NCBI GenBank assembly: GCA_910577185.1
Contig: CAJTLR010000046.1
Coordinates: 1 to 28,897 of the forward strand
Direction: 5' to 3'
Length of the DNA: 28,897 nucleotides
Source: an uncultured Acetatifactor sp.
GTDB taxonomy: Bacteria; Bacillota; Clostridia; Lachnospirales; Lachnospiraceae
A program made the translations under genes and the position numbers. This document shows, piece after piece, positions 14,384-22,839 of this stretch (the stretch's first letter is position 1; the number at the start of each line of letters is the position of its first letter). Under the pieces are notes generated by a model. It did not search any database and had not been told where the DNA came from. It saw only the letters and a program-made list of their open reading frames with translations.

Positions 14384-16801
14384 TTAAACTATGAAATTAA
14401 TAATCTTACCAGGTACATAAATAATCTTTCTTATTTCTTTTCCCTCAAAGAGTTCCGGGTAAGCATCTTTAATCTTTTCAACTAATTCTTCTTGCCCGAT
14501 TTCAGTACTTGCCTTAATTACCCTGACCTTTTTTCCTTTGACCTGAATTGGTAATTCGATTTCATCCTCCTGCAAAAACTTTTCATCATATTGCGGCCAT
14601 GTCTCGTCCAAAATACTTCCCCCAAATACTTCCTCATATATCTCGCTTGTTATGAACGGAGCCATAGGATTTAATACTATAAGAAACTGTTTCAATTCCT
14701 CTTTTGTAATAAATCCATCTTCCCTAACCGATTTCACAAAGCCCATGCAGGCCGCAATGGTTGTATTTAACTGCAAGTTCTCATAATCTTCGGATGCTTT
14801 TTTTAATAATCTGTTCATCAAATAGATATGCTGTTTTGATATTTCATCTCCGTCAATAATCTCTGGCAGTTTCCATACTTTATTCAAGAATGATGTAATA
14901 CCATTGATTCCATCATAAGTCCAGGGAGTGTTATCCTCATATCCTCCCAGGAAATGCACATGCAGTCTCGCCGCATCTGCGCCATACTTATCAATCACCT
15001 CAAGAGGAGAAACCCCATTGGCAGAGCTCTTACTCATCTTTCTCCCTGTATCATCCAGGATAAGTCCGCTGCCCATCTTCCGGACAAATGGATCTCTTGT
15101 CGGGACAGCGCCAATCTCGTATAAGAAATTCTGCCAGAAAAAGCTATATAATACATGTCTTGTAATATGCTCCGTACCGCCTGTATAGCAGTCAACGCTG
15201 CCCCAGTATTTTAACTTTTCATAATCAGCCAAAGCATTCTCATTATGTGGATCAACATATCTTAACCAATACCAGCTTGAACCTGCCCAGTTAGGCATTG
15301 TATCAGTTTCCCTGACTGCCTTTCCACCACATTTTGGACATGTACAATTAACCCAGTCTGTCACCTTTGAAAGTGGTGAATCGCCCTTGTCATTAGGCAT
15401 ATAATCATCAGCCTCAGGAAGAACTAAGGGCAAATCTGCCTCTTCAAGAGGTACCGTTCCACACTTCTCACAGAACATTACCGGGAATGGTTCTCCCCAA
15501 TAACGCTGACGGTTAAATGACCAATCCTGCATCTTATAATTTACCTGGACTTGTCCAATTCCCATCTCAACTACCTTATCGGTAATTTTCTTCTTGGCCT
15601 CGCAAACGGGTAATCCTGTAAACTCTTCTGAATGAAGCATTTTGCTATTCTTTGCAAAATATTCGTATTTTTCAACAGCCTTTTCGGAAACATCTCCCTC
15701 AATAACCTGAATCATGGGAATGTTAAATACTTGTGCAAACTCATAATCCCTCTGGTCATGAGTAGGGACTGCCATAACAGCGCCAGTTCCATAGTTTGCA
15801 AGAACGAAATCGGCAAGATAAACCTCAACCTTATTGCCATTAACCGGATTGACTGCATAGATACCCTGTAACTTGCAGCCTGTTTTTTCCTTCTGATCAG
15901 CCATACGGTCGAGCTCGGTTCTGAGCGCAGTCTTTTTCTTATATTCTGTTACTTCATCATAATTCTCAATGTAATCCTTGAGCGACTCAACCAGCTCATG
16001 TTCAGGTGCAAGAACCATAAATGTAACACCGTAGATTGTCTCAATGCAAGTAGTAAATATCTTTACATTGTTAAGCTTTTCTCCACTGGCATTATACAAA
16101 TCAAAGCCAACTTCCACACCTTCACTTTTACCTATCCAGTTTCTCTGAGCCTCCTTCAAATGCTCTCTCATGGTAATACGATCAACATTACCAAGAAGCT
16201 TCTCGGAATATTCCTTCATCTTCAGGAACCATACCCAACGCTCTTCCTGTACAACAGCGCCGCCACAGCGGTCACATAAACCCCCCTGGCTGTCTTCATT
16301 AGACAATACGGTCTTACAGTTTGGACAATAGTTGACATATCCCTTTTTCTTATATGCCTTATCATGTTTTAAAAGCTGCATGAAAATCCACTGTGTCCAC
16401 TTATAATACTCTTTATCACTTGTACAGATGGTTCTGTCCCAGTCAAAAGACAAACCAAGCTGTTTTGACTGGCTCAGAACAGTATTCATACCATTTTGTA
16501 CAAAATCATGTGGGTTGATTCCTGTCTTAATTGCAGCATTTTCCGCCGGAAGTCCAAATGCATCTCCTCCTATAGGGAACAATACATTATATCCACAAAA
16601 TCTCTTATATCTTGCCAAAGCGTCAGCAGGAACCGTTCCCTTCAAATGACCCAAATGAAGATTTCCACTGATATTATAAAACTCATACAAAACGTAATAC
16701 TTCGGTTTCGTTGGATGGAAATCTATAGCCTTAAATGACTTTTCCTGAGTCCACTTATCAGAAAACTTTTTTTCAATTTTCTTAAAATTATAACTTTCCA
16801 C
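14384..16801 (-). CDS. leuS: leucyl-tRNA synthetase, divergent paralog type
   Basis: The protein has 805 residues, normal for bacterial LeuRS. It charges tRNA-Leu in the cytoplasm. HLGH at 49-52 is the HIGH signature, a zinc-type pair of cysteine knots follows (NYCPNCKTVLSNE and CDRCGG), the CP1 editing domain spans about 220-390, and KMSKS is at 588-592. Several normally fixed spots differ. The usual PYPSG before HIGH is YNISG. The editing threonine motif reads TTCIETIYG instead of TTRPDT-FG. KMSKS is followed by SAN where RGN is usual. The editing aspartate region HDQRD is kept. The start is GTG with AAGGAA ten bases upstream. No T-box leader is seen; a repeat array precedes it. Probably a second LeuRS copy. 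Confidence 0.88.
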   Translation of the reverse strand: MESYNFKKIEKKFSDKWTQEKSFKAIDFHPTKPKYYVLYEFYNISGNLHLGHLKGTVPADALARYKRFCGYNVLFPIGGDAFGLPAENAAIKTGINPHDFVQNGMNTVLSQSKQLGLSFDWDRTICTSDKEYYKWTQWIFMQLLKHDKAYKKKGYVNYCPNCKTVLSNEDSQGGLCDRCGGAVVQEERWVWFLKMKEYSEKLLGNVDRITMREHLKEAQRNWIGKSEGVEVGFDLYNASGEKLNNVKIFTTCIETIYGVTFMVLAPEHELVESLKDYIENYDEVTEYKKKTALRTELDRMADQKEKTGCKLQGIYAVNPVNGNKVEVYLADFVLANYGTGAVMAVPTHDQRDYEFAQVFNIPMIQVIEGDVSEKAVEKYEYFAKNSKMLHSEEFTGLPVCEAKKKITDKVVEMGIGQVQVNYKMQDWSFNRQRYWGEPFPVMFCEKCGTVPLEEADLPLVLPEADDYMPNDKGDSPLSKVTDWVNCTCPKCGGKAVRETDTMPNWAGSSWYWLRYVDPHNENALADYEKLKYWGSVDCYTGGTEHITRHVLYSFFWQNFLYEIGAVPTRDPFVRKMGSGLILDDTGRKMSKSSANGVSPLEVIDKYGADAARLHVHFLGGYEDNTPWTYDGINGITSFLNKVWKLPEIIDGDEISKQHIYLMNRLLKKASEDYENLQLNTTIAACMGFVKSVREDGFITKEELKQFLIVLNPMAPFITSEIYEEVFGGSILDETWPQYDEKFLQEDEIELPIQVKGKKVRVIKASTEIGQEELVEKIKDAYPELFEGKEIRKIIYVPGKIINFIV

Positions 16802-16950
16802 TTTTATCTATTCCTTTCATTTTAGTATTGCAACCCATAATTCTTTTCATTCACAAACATCATCTTTGTAATCCGTTTGCCACCTCATCACCTTGCAAAT
16901 GCGTTTTTCTCAGATTTAGTTTGGGAGTGCTTATCGTTTTGATACCATAA

Positions 16951-17234
16951 TTCTATGCGCCACGGCGCACTTGGAATCAGAAGGCGAAACAACGCCTTTC
17001 TGTTTCGATATTATACCTTAATTTAGTGCGCGTCAGCGCATATGGAATCAGAAGGCGAAACAACGCCTTTCTGTTTCGATATTATACCTTAGTTCTATGC
17101 GCCACGGCGCACTTGGAATCAGAAAGCGAAACAACGCCTTTCTGTTTCGATATTATACCTTAATTTAGTGCGCGTCAGCGCATATGGAATCAGAAGGCGA
17201 AACAACGCCTTTCTGTTTCGATATTATACCTTAT
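16951..17234. repeat. four alternating 71-bp hairpin repeats (A-B-A-B)
   Basis: Units begin at 16951, 17022, 17093 and 17164. Units 1 and 3 (type A) and units 2 and 4 (type B) are nearly identical at a 142-bp period; A and B share about 50 bases. Each unit has two hairpins: a GC stem (TGCGCC-AC-GGCGCA in A, TGCGC-GTCA-GCGCA in B), then AGAAGGCG-AAACAA-CGCCTTTCT. Each also has TATAAT on the minus strand. A decayed partial unit precedes the array at about 16928-16950. The array sits in the leader of leuS. There are no unique spacers, so it is not CRISPR. Confidence 0.93.
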
Positions 17235-17251
17235 ACATTCATCATTAGCAA
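17223..17251 (-). promoter_or_regulatory. candidate leuS promoter at the outer edge of the repeat array
   Basis: On the minus strand TTGCTA (17246-17251) and TATAAT (17223-17228) are 17 bases apart. The -10 lies in the outermost repeat unit and the -35 just outside the array. The internal units keep TATAAT but lack a good -35, so transcription from here would give leuS a leader of about 400 bases containing all the hairpins. Confidence 0.55.
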
Positions 17252-17376
17252 GAAGCATCTTTCAAATCTTTTCCTGCTACATTTCTTTCACCTTCCGCAT
17301 GATTTCCCACTGTCATGTCCGGTAAATTTTCTATATCTAAATCTGACACATATTCTCCACTCATATTTGCAGACAT
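17245..17376 (-). CDS. possible 43-residue small protein, or decayed gene remnant
   Basis: A short acidic frame starts at ATG 17376, nine bases after GGAGGGG, and ends with a cysteine and TAA. No membrane segment or signal is seen. The same frame is open further upstream apart from one TGA, so this may be the tail of a broken gene rather than a real small protein. The remaining stretch 17377-17555 shows no gene or convincing promoter. Not recognised. Confidence 0.25.
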   Translation of the reverse strand: MSANMSGEYVSDLDIENLPDMTVGNHAEGERNVAGKDLKDASC

Positions 17377-17555
17377 ATCCGCCAGCCCCTCCATTCGTCA
17401 GTCATAGCTGTCCTTACGCGGCAGCCCCATATTGGTTTGGCCAGACCTCCCACACAAATAAAAATCCATTTGCCATATCCCCTGCCCCTTAACCATAATC
17501 AGATTTTAAACTCCCTGCCGCAATGTAACGGTTTCCCAAAATATTTTTACCGCAA

Positions 17556-18746
17556 TTACGACTTTTCTATGATTTCTTTCGCCCCGTGGAATGCTGCTAA
17601 TTCTTCAATCGCACGGTCAATCGTTTTACAATCATTAAAATCGTGATGGAATATATTTCTTTCTTTAATCATAAATTGCTTGGTTTTCCAGTCCATTTTG
17701 CAATCCAGATAACCAACAAACTGATTTCCCACAAGAATTGAAAGAGGCCATTTCATACCCTTCTTTTTGAAATATTCAAAAGAAAACGAATAATCGAAAA
17801 AAGCTGTAAGCCAGGTCTTGTCTCTTACAATTGTGTCCATCGGGGATATCAGCCGAACTTCACCACATTCTTCAGCCGTATTTTCATTCAGCATCTGCAT
17901 TTTTGAAGAATGAATATAATAATATTTGCGGCCAATCTTGTATGGAAGCTGTTCTATTTTCTTTTCGGATTGCAGTTCTTCAAAAACAGGTACCATATCG
18001 GCAGTCTTATATCCTGAGATATGCGAAACGTGAACCGGATCGGTGACACCCAATGAAGCTATCAGTTTTTCAACTATACATTTTATAGCTTCATTTTCAT
18101 CTATGGTATCATGAGTCCAATCAGAAAAGCCTGCCTTTTCTTTTAAAATAAAGACCGGTTCCTTAAAAGTTCCCGGCTTTCTGCCGCACACCAAAAGATC
18201 TCCCTTGCGGATCAACCTATAATAGGCGCGAAATACCGGCAGATTATAGCTTTGGTCGTGTTCCCGTCTGTATTTATCCCACTCAAAAGATAAACCCAAA
18301 TGCTCCCAAAGTTCTCTGGCAACAAATCCGTCGAAGTCTTTTAAGCTTTCCTTTAATTCCTTTTCCGCAACCTGAATTTCAGGGCTGTCTCCCGCTTTCA
18401 GCCAGCTTTCATCGGATGCTCCCCATCTCTCAATGCCTTTTGTGGCATTCTTATACAATGAATACTCCCTGCCCGGTATCAGAAACATATTTCGTTTAAA
18501 TGTCCATGCTTCCAATATCTTAAAATCTTTGTATGCTGCCTGATCCAATTGCTCCGGCTTAAAATCTTTTTTTCTGTTCCAAAGCATGATATATTGGTTC
18601 AAATGTATCGCAGGATACGGATCATATTGTAATCCGCAGATGTCCGATACAATATTCTCTATACTGTCAGAACTTTTCTTCAGCAAATGCTGACTATCCA
18701 GAATAATGTTGCGCAGAAAATTTATATGATCAGTCGCATTCCCCAT
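17556..18746 (-). CDS. HTH_42 DNA glycosylase, AlkX/YcaQ type
   Basis: The protein has about 396 residues. It matches the winged-helix HTH_42 superfamily of AlkZ/YcaQ glycosylases. The catalytic motif appears as Q40-Y-D42 in GLQYDPYPAI, the Q-phi-D form of the YcaQ/AlkX branch as opposed to Q-phi-Q of AlkZ. The winged-helix body follows, and late in the protein LISPMDTIVRDKTW matches the family's LxSPFD-like element. AlkX and AlkZ remove bulky N7 adducts and unhook interstrand crosslinks made by DNA-alkylating natural products. The start at 18746 is preceded by a purine-rich GAGGAAGGAAG stretch; the upstream ATG at 18776 has none. It lies upstream of the leuS region on the same strand. Confidence 0.85.
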   Translation of the reverse strand: MGNATDHINFLRNIILDSQHLLKKSSDSIENIVSDICGLQYDPYPAIHLNQYIMLWNRKKDFKPEQLDQAAYKDFKILEAWTFKRNMFLIPGREYSLYKNATKGIERWGASDESWLKAGDSPEIQVAEKELKESLKDFDGFVARELWEHLGLSFEWDKYRREHDQSYNLPVFRAYYRLIRKGDLLVCGRKPGTFKEPVFILKEKAGFSDWTHDTIDENEAIKCIVEKLIASLGVTDPVHVSHISGYKTADMVPVFEELQSEKKIEQLPYKIGRKYYYIHSSKMQMLNENTAEECGEVRLISPMDTIVRDKTWLTAFFDYSFSFEYFKKKGMKWPLSILVGNQFVGYLDCKMDWKTKQFMIKERNIFHHDFNDCKTIDRAIEELAAFHGAKEIIEKS

Positions 18747-18873
18747 ACCCGTCTTCCTTCCTCTTAACCAAATCATTCCGAAATGTCGGAGAGCCTCCCT
18801 GATACAATTGTTTCACAAAAACTTAAAAGCCCTTGTCAACTAAAACTTGATAATCAGAAAATGCCTGTCATCA

Positions 18874-19230
18874 TTACTCTATTGGAAGATGGTGCTGTTT
18901 CAAAAATGAGAGCTTATCCCAATACCCTCGCTGGAATATAATTTTCCCATTCACTACCTGGAAAAACCCACACCCCCGTAACCCCAATGGATCACGCCAT
19001 TCAAGGATTGCCCATTGTCCATCCTCGAAAATATTTTCTACGATAGCTGTCATATCCGCTGTGGAAAATTCCACTGTGAACATGGTACGGATTGCTTCAA
19101 TGCCTACTACCGGCTCATTCGCTACCTGATGATTCGTCGCATTTTCATGGTAAAGCGCTGTAACTGCTTCCACATCATGCCGATTGAATGCGTCTACCCA
19201 TAACTGGACAACTTCTTTCGGTCTTAACAT
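18874..19230 (-). CDS. SnoaL-like / NTF2-fold small protein
   Basis: The protein has 118 residues (120 from ATG 19236). It has the single-domain NTF2 cone: VQLWVDAFNRHDVEAVTALY at the start, then VGIEAIRTMF, WAILEWRDP and VVNGKIIFQRGYWD. SnoaL-like proteins include polyketide cyclases, isomerases and ligand-binding proteins; the function here is not determined. AGGAGG lies nine bases before ATG 19230 and only three before ATG 19236, so the inner start is preferred. It has its own promoter. Confidence 0.85.
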   Translation of the reverse strand: MLRPKEVVQLWVDAFNRHDVEAVTALYHENATNHQVANEPVVGIEAIRTMFTVEFSTADMTAIVENIFEDGQWAILEWRDPLGLRGCGFFQVVNGKIIFQRGYWDKLSFLKQHHLPIE

Positions 19231-19262
19231 TTCCATTTTCCTCCTATGCCTCGCATGCTTTC

Positions 19263-19291
19263 ATTATATCAAATAACATGCCATAAGTCGA
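19263..19291 (-). promoter_or_regulatory. promoter of the SnoaL-like gene
   Basis: On the minus strand TCGACT (19286-19291) and a perfect TATAAT (19263-19268) are 17 bases apart, leaving a short leader with AGGAGG. Confidence 0.6.
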
Positions 19292-19331
19292 GAATCATCA
19301 TATATTTTCCGGCTGATGTCCGGCATAGACG

Positions 19332-20441
19332 CTACTTCCACCCATAAGAGATCATGATGCCGTATGTATGGGTCAGGGATATATTTTCCCTGTTGTTTTT
19401 CAGATATTTCACAATGCCGTTCATCTGGCGGCAATAATCTTCAGCTTCTTTTCGGTCCATTCCGTGATTCATAAAATAGGAAATGTTTGTCTCTATCTCC
19501 CGGTCCGTTTTTTCGTCGTCCCAGTGATTCGCTTTTATAATGCTATCCAAAAAATCTTCGTAGTCTGAAGCCTCCGGTTCAAGGACGGTAACCCTGTCGT
19601 TCATCCTGCTGGATATATTTTTCAGTCCTGCAGCTTTCATATAATGCGGGATTTTCATGGCAATGGAATAATCCCGGTTCTGCTGTTCCAGTTCCTTCTG
19701 CCATAGCTTCCTCAGCCCCTGGTGCCGGCACAGGTCCATGTAATTCATGCCGCTGATGTACAGGCCATCCGCTTCAAACTCACGGTTGCACTCCATGCTT
19801 ACCAGAAGGCCGCCTTCTTTTACGAAATCTGCCATTTTGCGCAGAAGATTTTCACCGTCATTGACATGTCTCAGAACTGCCTGGCAGATGACCAGATGAT
19901 AAGTTTCCTTCGGCCTATAGCTTTGGATATCCGAAAAAATGAATTCTGCGTTGATATCCGAATACCGGTAATATTTTTTTGCCGCTTCAATCATATTTCT
20001 GGAAAAGTCGATGCCAACATATTTACTGCCTTTGGGAAGCAGGGGCATCATCAAAAGGCCCAGTGCTCCGTAACCGCATCCGCAGTCCAGGACAGTGATC
20101 GGTTCACGGATATTCCACACATCCCGGACCAGAAACTGCATATAATCCCGGTTCCACATGGTTTTTCGGGTATGAAGCAGATATTCCAGCCTGTATTCCC
20201 AGTATTCTGCCGTTCCGGAACCGGAAGGCCTGTATGTATCCTCCAGCGGGGCCAGTCCCAGCAGGGCATCCACGGTTACACCAAAGAAGGCGCTGATGTG
20301 GGGCAGCATGGACAGATCAGGGGAGGTGGTGCCGTTCTCCCATTTGCTGATAGTCTGGTAGGATACATTGAGGACTTCACCCAGTTCTTGTTGGGTGAGA
20401 TTGTGTTTTTTTCTGAGTTCTGCAAGTTTGAAGTCAATCAT
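19332..20441 (-). CDS. XRE-type helix-turn-helix fused to SAM-dependent methyltransferase
   Basis: The protein has 369 residues. Residues 5-60 are a Cro/C1-type HTH (LTQQELGEVLNVSYQTISKW). Residues about 95-260 are a class I methyltransferase, with the SAM-binding motif VLDCGCGYG at 117-125, acidic VGIDFS after strand 2, and ICQAVLRHVND as the later motif. The substrate is unknown; the Gly-rich motif and RHVND resemble small-molecule methyltransferases more than DNA methylases, since no NPPY or PC motif is seen. Clostridia carry several HTH-methyltransferase fusions that may act as regulators with a ligand-sensing fold. The GGAGAG ribosome site precedes the start. Confidence 0.87.
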   Translation of the reverse strand: MIDFKLAELRKKHNLTQQELGEVLNVSYQTISKWENGTTSPDLSMLPHISAFFGVTVDALLGLAPLEDTYRPSGSGTAEYWEYRLEYLLHTRKTMWNRDYMQFLVRDVWNIREPITVLDCGCGYGALGLLMMPLLPKGSKYVGIDFSRNMIEAAKKYYRYSDINAEFIFSDIQSYRPKETYHLVICQAVLRHVNDGENLLRKMADFVKEGGLLVSMECNREFEADGLYISGMNYMDLCRHQGLRKLWQKELEQQNRDYSIAMKIPHYMKAAGLKNISSRMNDRVTVLEPEASDYEDFLDSIIKANHWDDEKTDREIETNISYFMNHGMDRKEAEDYCRQMNGIVKYLKNNRENISLTHTYGIMISYGWK

Positions 20442-20464
20442 ATCGGAACACTCTCCTTATTTTG

Positions 20465-20512
20465 TCTGGTATTTGCCAGAACATTATATCATGAGCGGAT
20501 GACACATGTCTT
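20465..20512 (-). promoter_or_regulatory. promoter and possible operator of the XRE-methyltransferase gene
   Basis: On the minus strand AAGACA (20507-20512) and TATAAT (20483-20488) are 18 bases apart. The dyad TCTGG-N6-CCAGA (20465-20480) lies just downstream of the -10, a typical place for XRE autorepression. The rest of the gap to 20752 shows no gene that I can support. Confidence 0.5.
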
Positions 20513-20752
20513 TCGGTGATTTGGCGAACGGATTCTCTTTGTTGAAGAATGAGAAAACGTAAGAACAACGTCCATCCGGGCAAAAAACGAACCCGTGAAC
20601 AGTAACAAGGGAAGTTATACACATTACCCGCAATGCCAGCTTCGGAAGCAGCCCGCCCAGCCCTTACCTCTACAGCAAATTTCCGGTGGCAAGCCACCCC
20701 TTTTTCTGATAGAATGAGAGAAAAGAGAGACTGGTTTTGGCGGAATGGCTGA

Positions 20753-20781
20753 TTGCCGGTTTGGCCGTATATAACTATAAA
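20753..20781 (+). promoter_or_regulatory. promoter of the APH-fold kinase gene
   Basis: TTGCCG (20753-20758) and TATAAA (20776-20781) are 17 bases apart, followed by AAGGGATGG and the start at 20804. Confidence 0.55.
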
Positions 20782-20803
20782 ACCATAAGAAAGGGATGGT
20801 AAG

Positions 20804-21760
20804 ATGGAGAGCCTGACAAAGAACAAACAGAACAGAGAAACAATATCAAAGATGGTGGAAAAATATTTCTCACCGCTTAAAATGAAGAATTATCGGGAAT
20901 TGACTGAAGGTTATTTTAATATTGCCTATGAAATTCATTTGAGCAATGAGGAACAAGTGATATTGAAAATAGCGCCATTAAAAGACATGCGTGTTATGAT
21001 TTACGAAAAAAATATCATGTTCAGCGAAGTGGAAGCCATGAAACTGGCTATCCGGCATGGCGAAATACCTGTGCCTAAAATAATGGGATATGATGACAGT
21101 TGTACCATTTGCAATTCACCGTATTTCTTCATGGAAAAGCTGGAGGGAAAAAGCCTTAATACCATAAAAGACAGCTTGTCATCAGAACAGATAAACCGTA
21201 TATATGTTGAAACAGGAAAAATAAACAAAAGAATAAACGATATCCCCTGTCCTGTGTTTGGGTATCCCGGACAGCCTGAATTTCAGGGAAAGGAATGGTA
21301 TCCTATTTTTCGTAAGATGATGGAGGCAGGGATAAATGACGCACAGCAGGGAAATGTGGATTTAAAAATACCAATCCACCAGATGTTGCTTTGTCTTGAC
21401 CGAGATAAAACTATTTTTGAGGAAGTGTCAGAGCCAAAATTGGTACATTGGGATTGTTGGGACGGAAATATCTTTATTCATTCCGGAAAAGTCACAGGGA
21501 TCATAGATTGGGAACGGAGCATTTGGGGTGATCCTCTCATGGAAGTGGGTTTTCGTACCTACGCTGATAATACCTATTTTCAAAAAGGCTATGGCATCAA
21601 AAGTCTAACTAAAAATCAGGAGCGCAGGGCCTTATGGTATGATATCTATTTAATGCTTTTGGTTGCATTGGAGTACGAATATAGAAAATATGAAACGCTG
21701 GACAGCTATTATTACGCAACACAAATGTTAATGAAACAATTTGAAAAAATACGGGGATAA
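20804..21760 (+). CDS. APH-family phosphotransferase (aminoglycoside kinase fold)
   Basis: The protein has 318 residues. It has the protein-kinase-like APH fold: a nucleotide lobe with EQVILKIAP containing the likely ATP-binding lysine, the linker FFMEKLEG, the catalytic motif HWDCWDGN (H215, D217, N222), and IIDWERSIWGDP with the metal-binding D235. The tryptophan after the histidine, where classical aminoglycoside enzymes have glycine, is a variation seen across the wider family. Members phosphorylate aminoglycosides, macrolides, choline, homoserine or sugars, so drug resistance is possible but not shown. It has its own promoter and is the only plus-strand gene in its neighbourhood. Confidence 0.88.
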   Translation: MESLTKNKQNRETISKMVEKYFSPLKMKNYRELTEGYFNIAYEIHLSNEEQVILKIAPLKDMRVMIYEKNIMFSEVEAMKLAIRHGEIPVPKIMGYDDSCTICNSPYFFMEKLEGKSLNTIKDSLSSEQINRIYVETGKINKRINDIPCPVFGYPGQPEFQGKEWYPIFRKMMEAGINDAQQGNVDLKIPIHQMLLCLDRDKTIFEEVSEPKLVHWDCWDGNIFIHSGKVTGIIDWERSIWGDPLMEVGFRTYADNTYFQKGYGIKSLTKNQERRALWYDIYLMLLVALEYEYRKYETLDSYYYATQMLMKQFEKIRG

Positions 21761-21772
21761 AAATGGTATGGT

Positions 21773-21814
21773 CCCATCGGACGCTGCCTCCTGGCAGAAG
21801 CAGCGTTGGATGGG
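21773..21814 (+). repeat. long hairpin just after the APH-fold gene
   Basis: CCCATC (21773-21778) pairs with GATGGG (21809-21814) and ACGCTGC (21781-21787) with GCAGCGT (21800-21806). There is no T-run, so it is not a typical intrinsic terminator, though it may end or stabilise the transcript. From here to 22089 I see no gene, and no convincing homology in any frame. Confidence 0.6.
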
Positions 21815-22089
21815 AAGCCAGAACCGAAGCTTTCATTGGTTCATTCCCAGCAAAAAATTTACACACTTTGCCTGACAAACCCCATCATCTAAAATCGTCA
21901 GACTGCTCTCCTGAAATGTTTTTAAACCGACGCCATTCTATCTCATTCATCGCAGCGGATAGTTTTCAGGCAATGTTTTCTGTTTGCATTTCGGGTGGAG
22001 AGAGCCGTTTTCAAAATCGTGTCTTCTGTGATTCTGTCATGAGTTTTGTCGCTGCAGACAAGGCAGCCTATCCATTCCGTCACAAGCAG

Positions 22090-22839
22090 TTACACCCTCT
22101 TTTTACTACAATACACAACAATGGCCTGTCTGACAAAATCAGCAGTTCCATCACCACCCGCCTTGTCAATATTGTTCCTGAAACGTTCATCACATACATA
22201 CATTTCACCCAGTCCACTGAGAATTTCATTGGTACATACATAGTAGTTGTCGGTTATAAATTGCTGTAATCCAGCAATTTTATTTTGTACTTCATCAGCG
22301 TCGGGATTTAAATGTTTTAGTTTTCCTAATTCAGAAAACATTGTCAACAGCTGGTTTGCAGCCTTGCTGTAACTACCTCCATTTCGGGCAATATCCTTTT
22401 GCATGTACTCCTGATATGCTTTGGTATTGCCCCATTTTGCTTTTATTTCTGCCTCATACTTTTCGATTTCACTCTTGTCAAAAACATCAAAATTCATTGC
22501 CGTTACTCCTTTTTTCTGAATTTCACGGGTAAAGTTAATAAGTTCCCCTATGTGTTTATATTGCAGTTCCAGCAGCTTAATTTGCTGATCAATTACTTCC
22601 GATGGGTCAAAATCAGGGCTGTTCAGAATTACTTTGATCTCTTTTAGAGGAAACTCCAATTCTCGAAACAGCAAAATATTTTGCAAACGTCCCAGTGCTG
22701 CATCATCATACATTCGGTAGCCTGCTTCCGTTACTTCCGTAGGTTTCAAAAGCCCAATTTCATCATAATAGTGAAGTGTACGGGCAGTGGTACCAGTCAG
22801 TTTAGCAACTTCATGAACAGACATAAGTTTTTTAGTCAT
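22090..22839 (-). CDS. MerR-family regulator with TipAS antibiotic-recognition domain
   Basis: The protein has 249 residues. Residues 6-74 are a MerR winged helix (SVHEVAKLTGTTARTLHYYD, then GYRMYDDAALGRLQ), a coiled coil spans about 76-115, and residues about 130-245 match the all-helical TipAS domain. TipAL-type proteins bind thiopeptide and other antibiotics and then activate their own promoter. GGAGG lies nine bases before the start at 22839. The gene overlaps the end of the DUF2268 gene by eight bases, so the pair is coupled. The operon promoter has the 19-bp MerR spacing, fitting positive autoregulation. Confidence 0.9.
   Translation of the reverse strand: MTKKLMSVHEVAKLTGTTARTLHYYDEIGLLKPTEVTEAGYRMYDDAALGRLQNILLFRELEFPLKEIKVILNSPDFDPSEVIDQQIKLLELQYKHIGELINFTREIQKKGVTAMNFDVFDKSEIEKYEAEIKAKWGNTKAYQEYMQKDIARNGGSYSKAANQLLTMFSELGKLKHLNPDADEVQNKIAGLQQFITDNYYVCTNEILSGLGEMYVCDERFRNNIDKAGGDGTADFVRQAIVVYCSKKRV

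Noticed and set aside
16928..17234. CRISPR-like regularity of the repeats
   Set aside because: The units are contiguous and nearly identical over 71 bp without unique spacers, and no cas gene is present.
16802..17555. T-box riboswitch upstream of leuS
   Set aside because: No T-box antiterminator sequence or terminator was found on the minus strand; the leader consists of tandem repeats instead.
19722..20519. 265-codon plus-strand frame
   Set aside because: It lies antisense to the XRE-methyltransferase gene, whose motifs are unambiguous.
20434..20826. 130-codon minus-strand frame between two genes
   Set aside because: It covers both promoters of the flanking genes and shows no domain or ribosome site.
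21763..22269. 168-codon plus-strand frame
   Set aside because: It begins in the hairpin after the APH-fold gene and runs antisense into the TipA-like gene; composition does not look coding.
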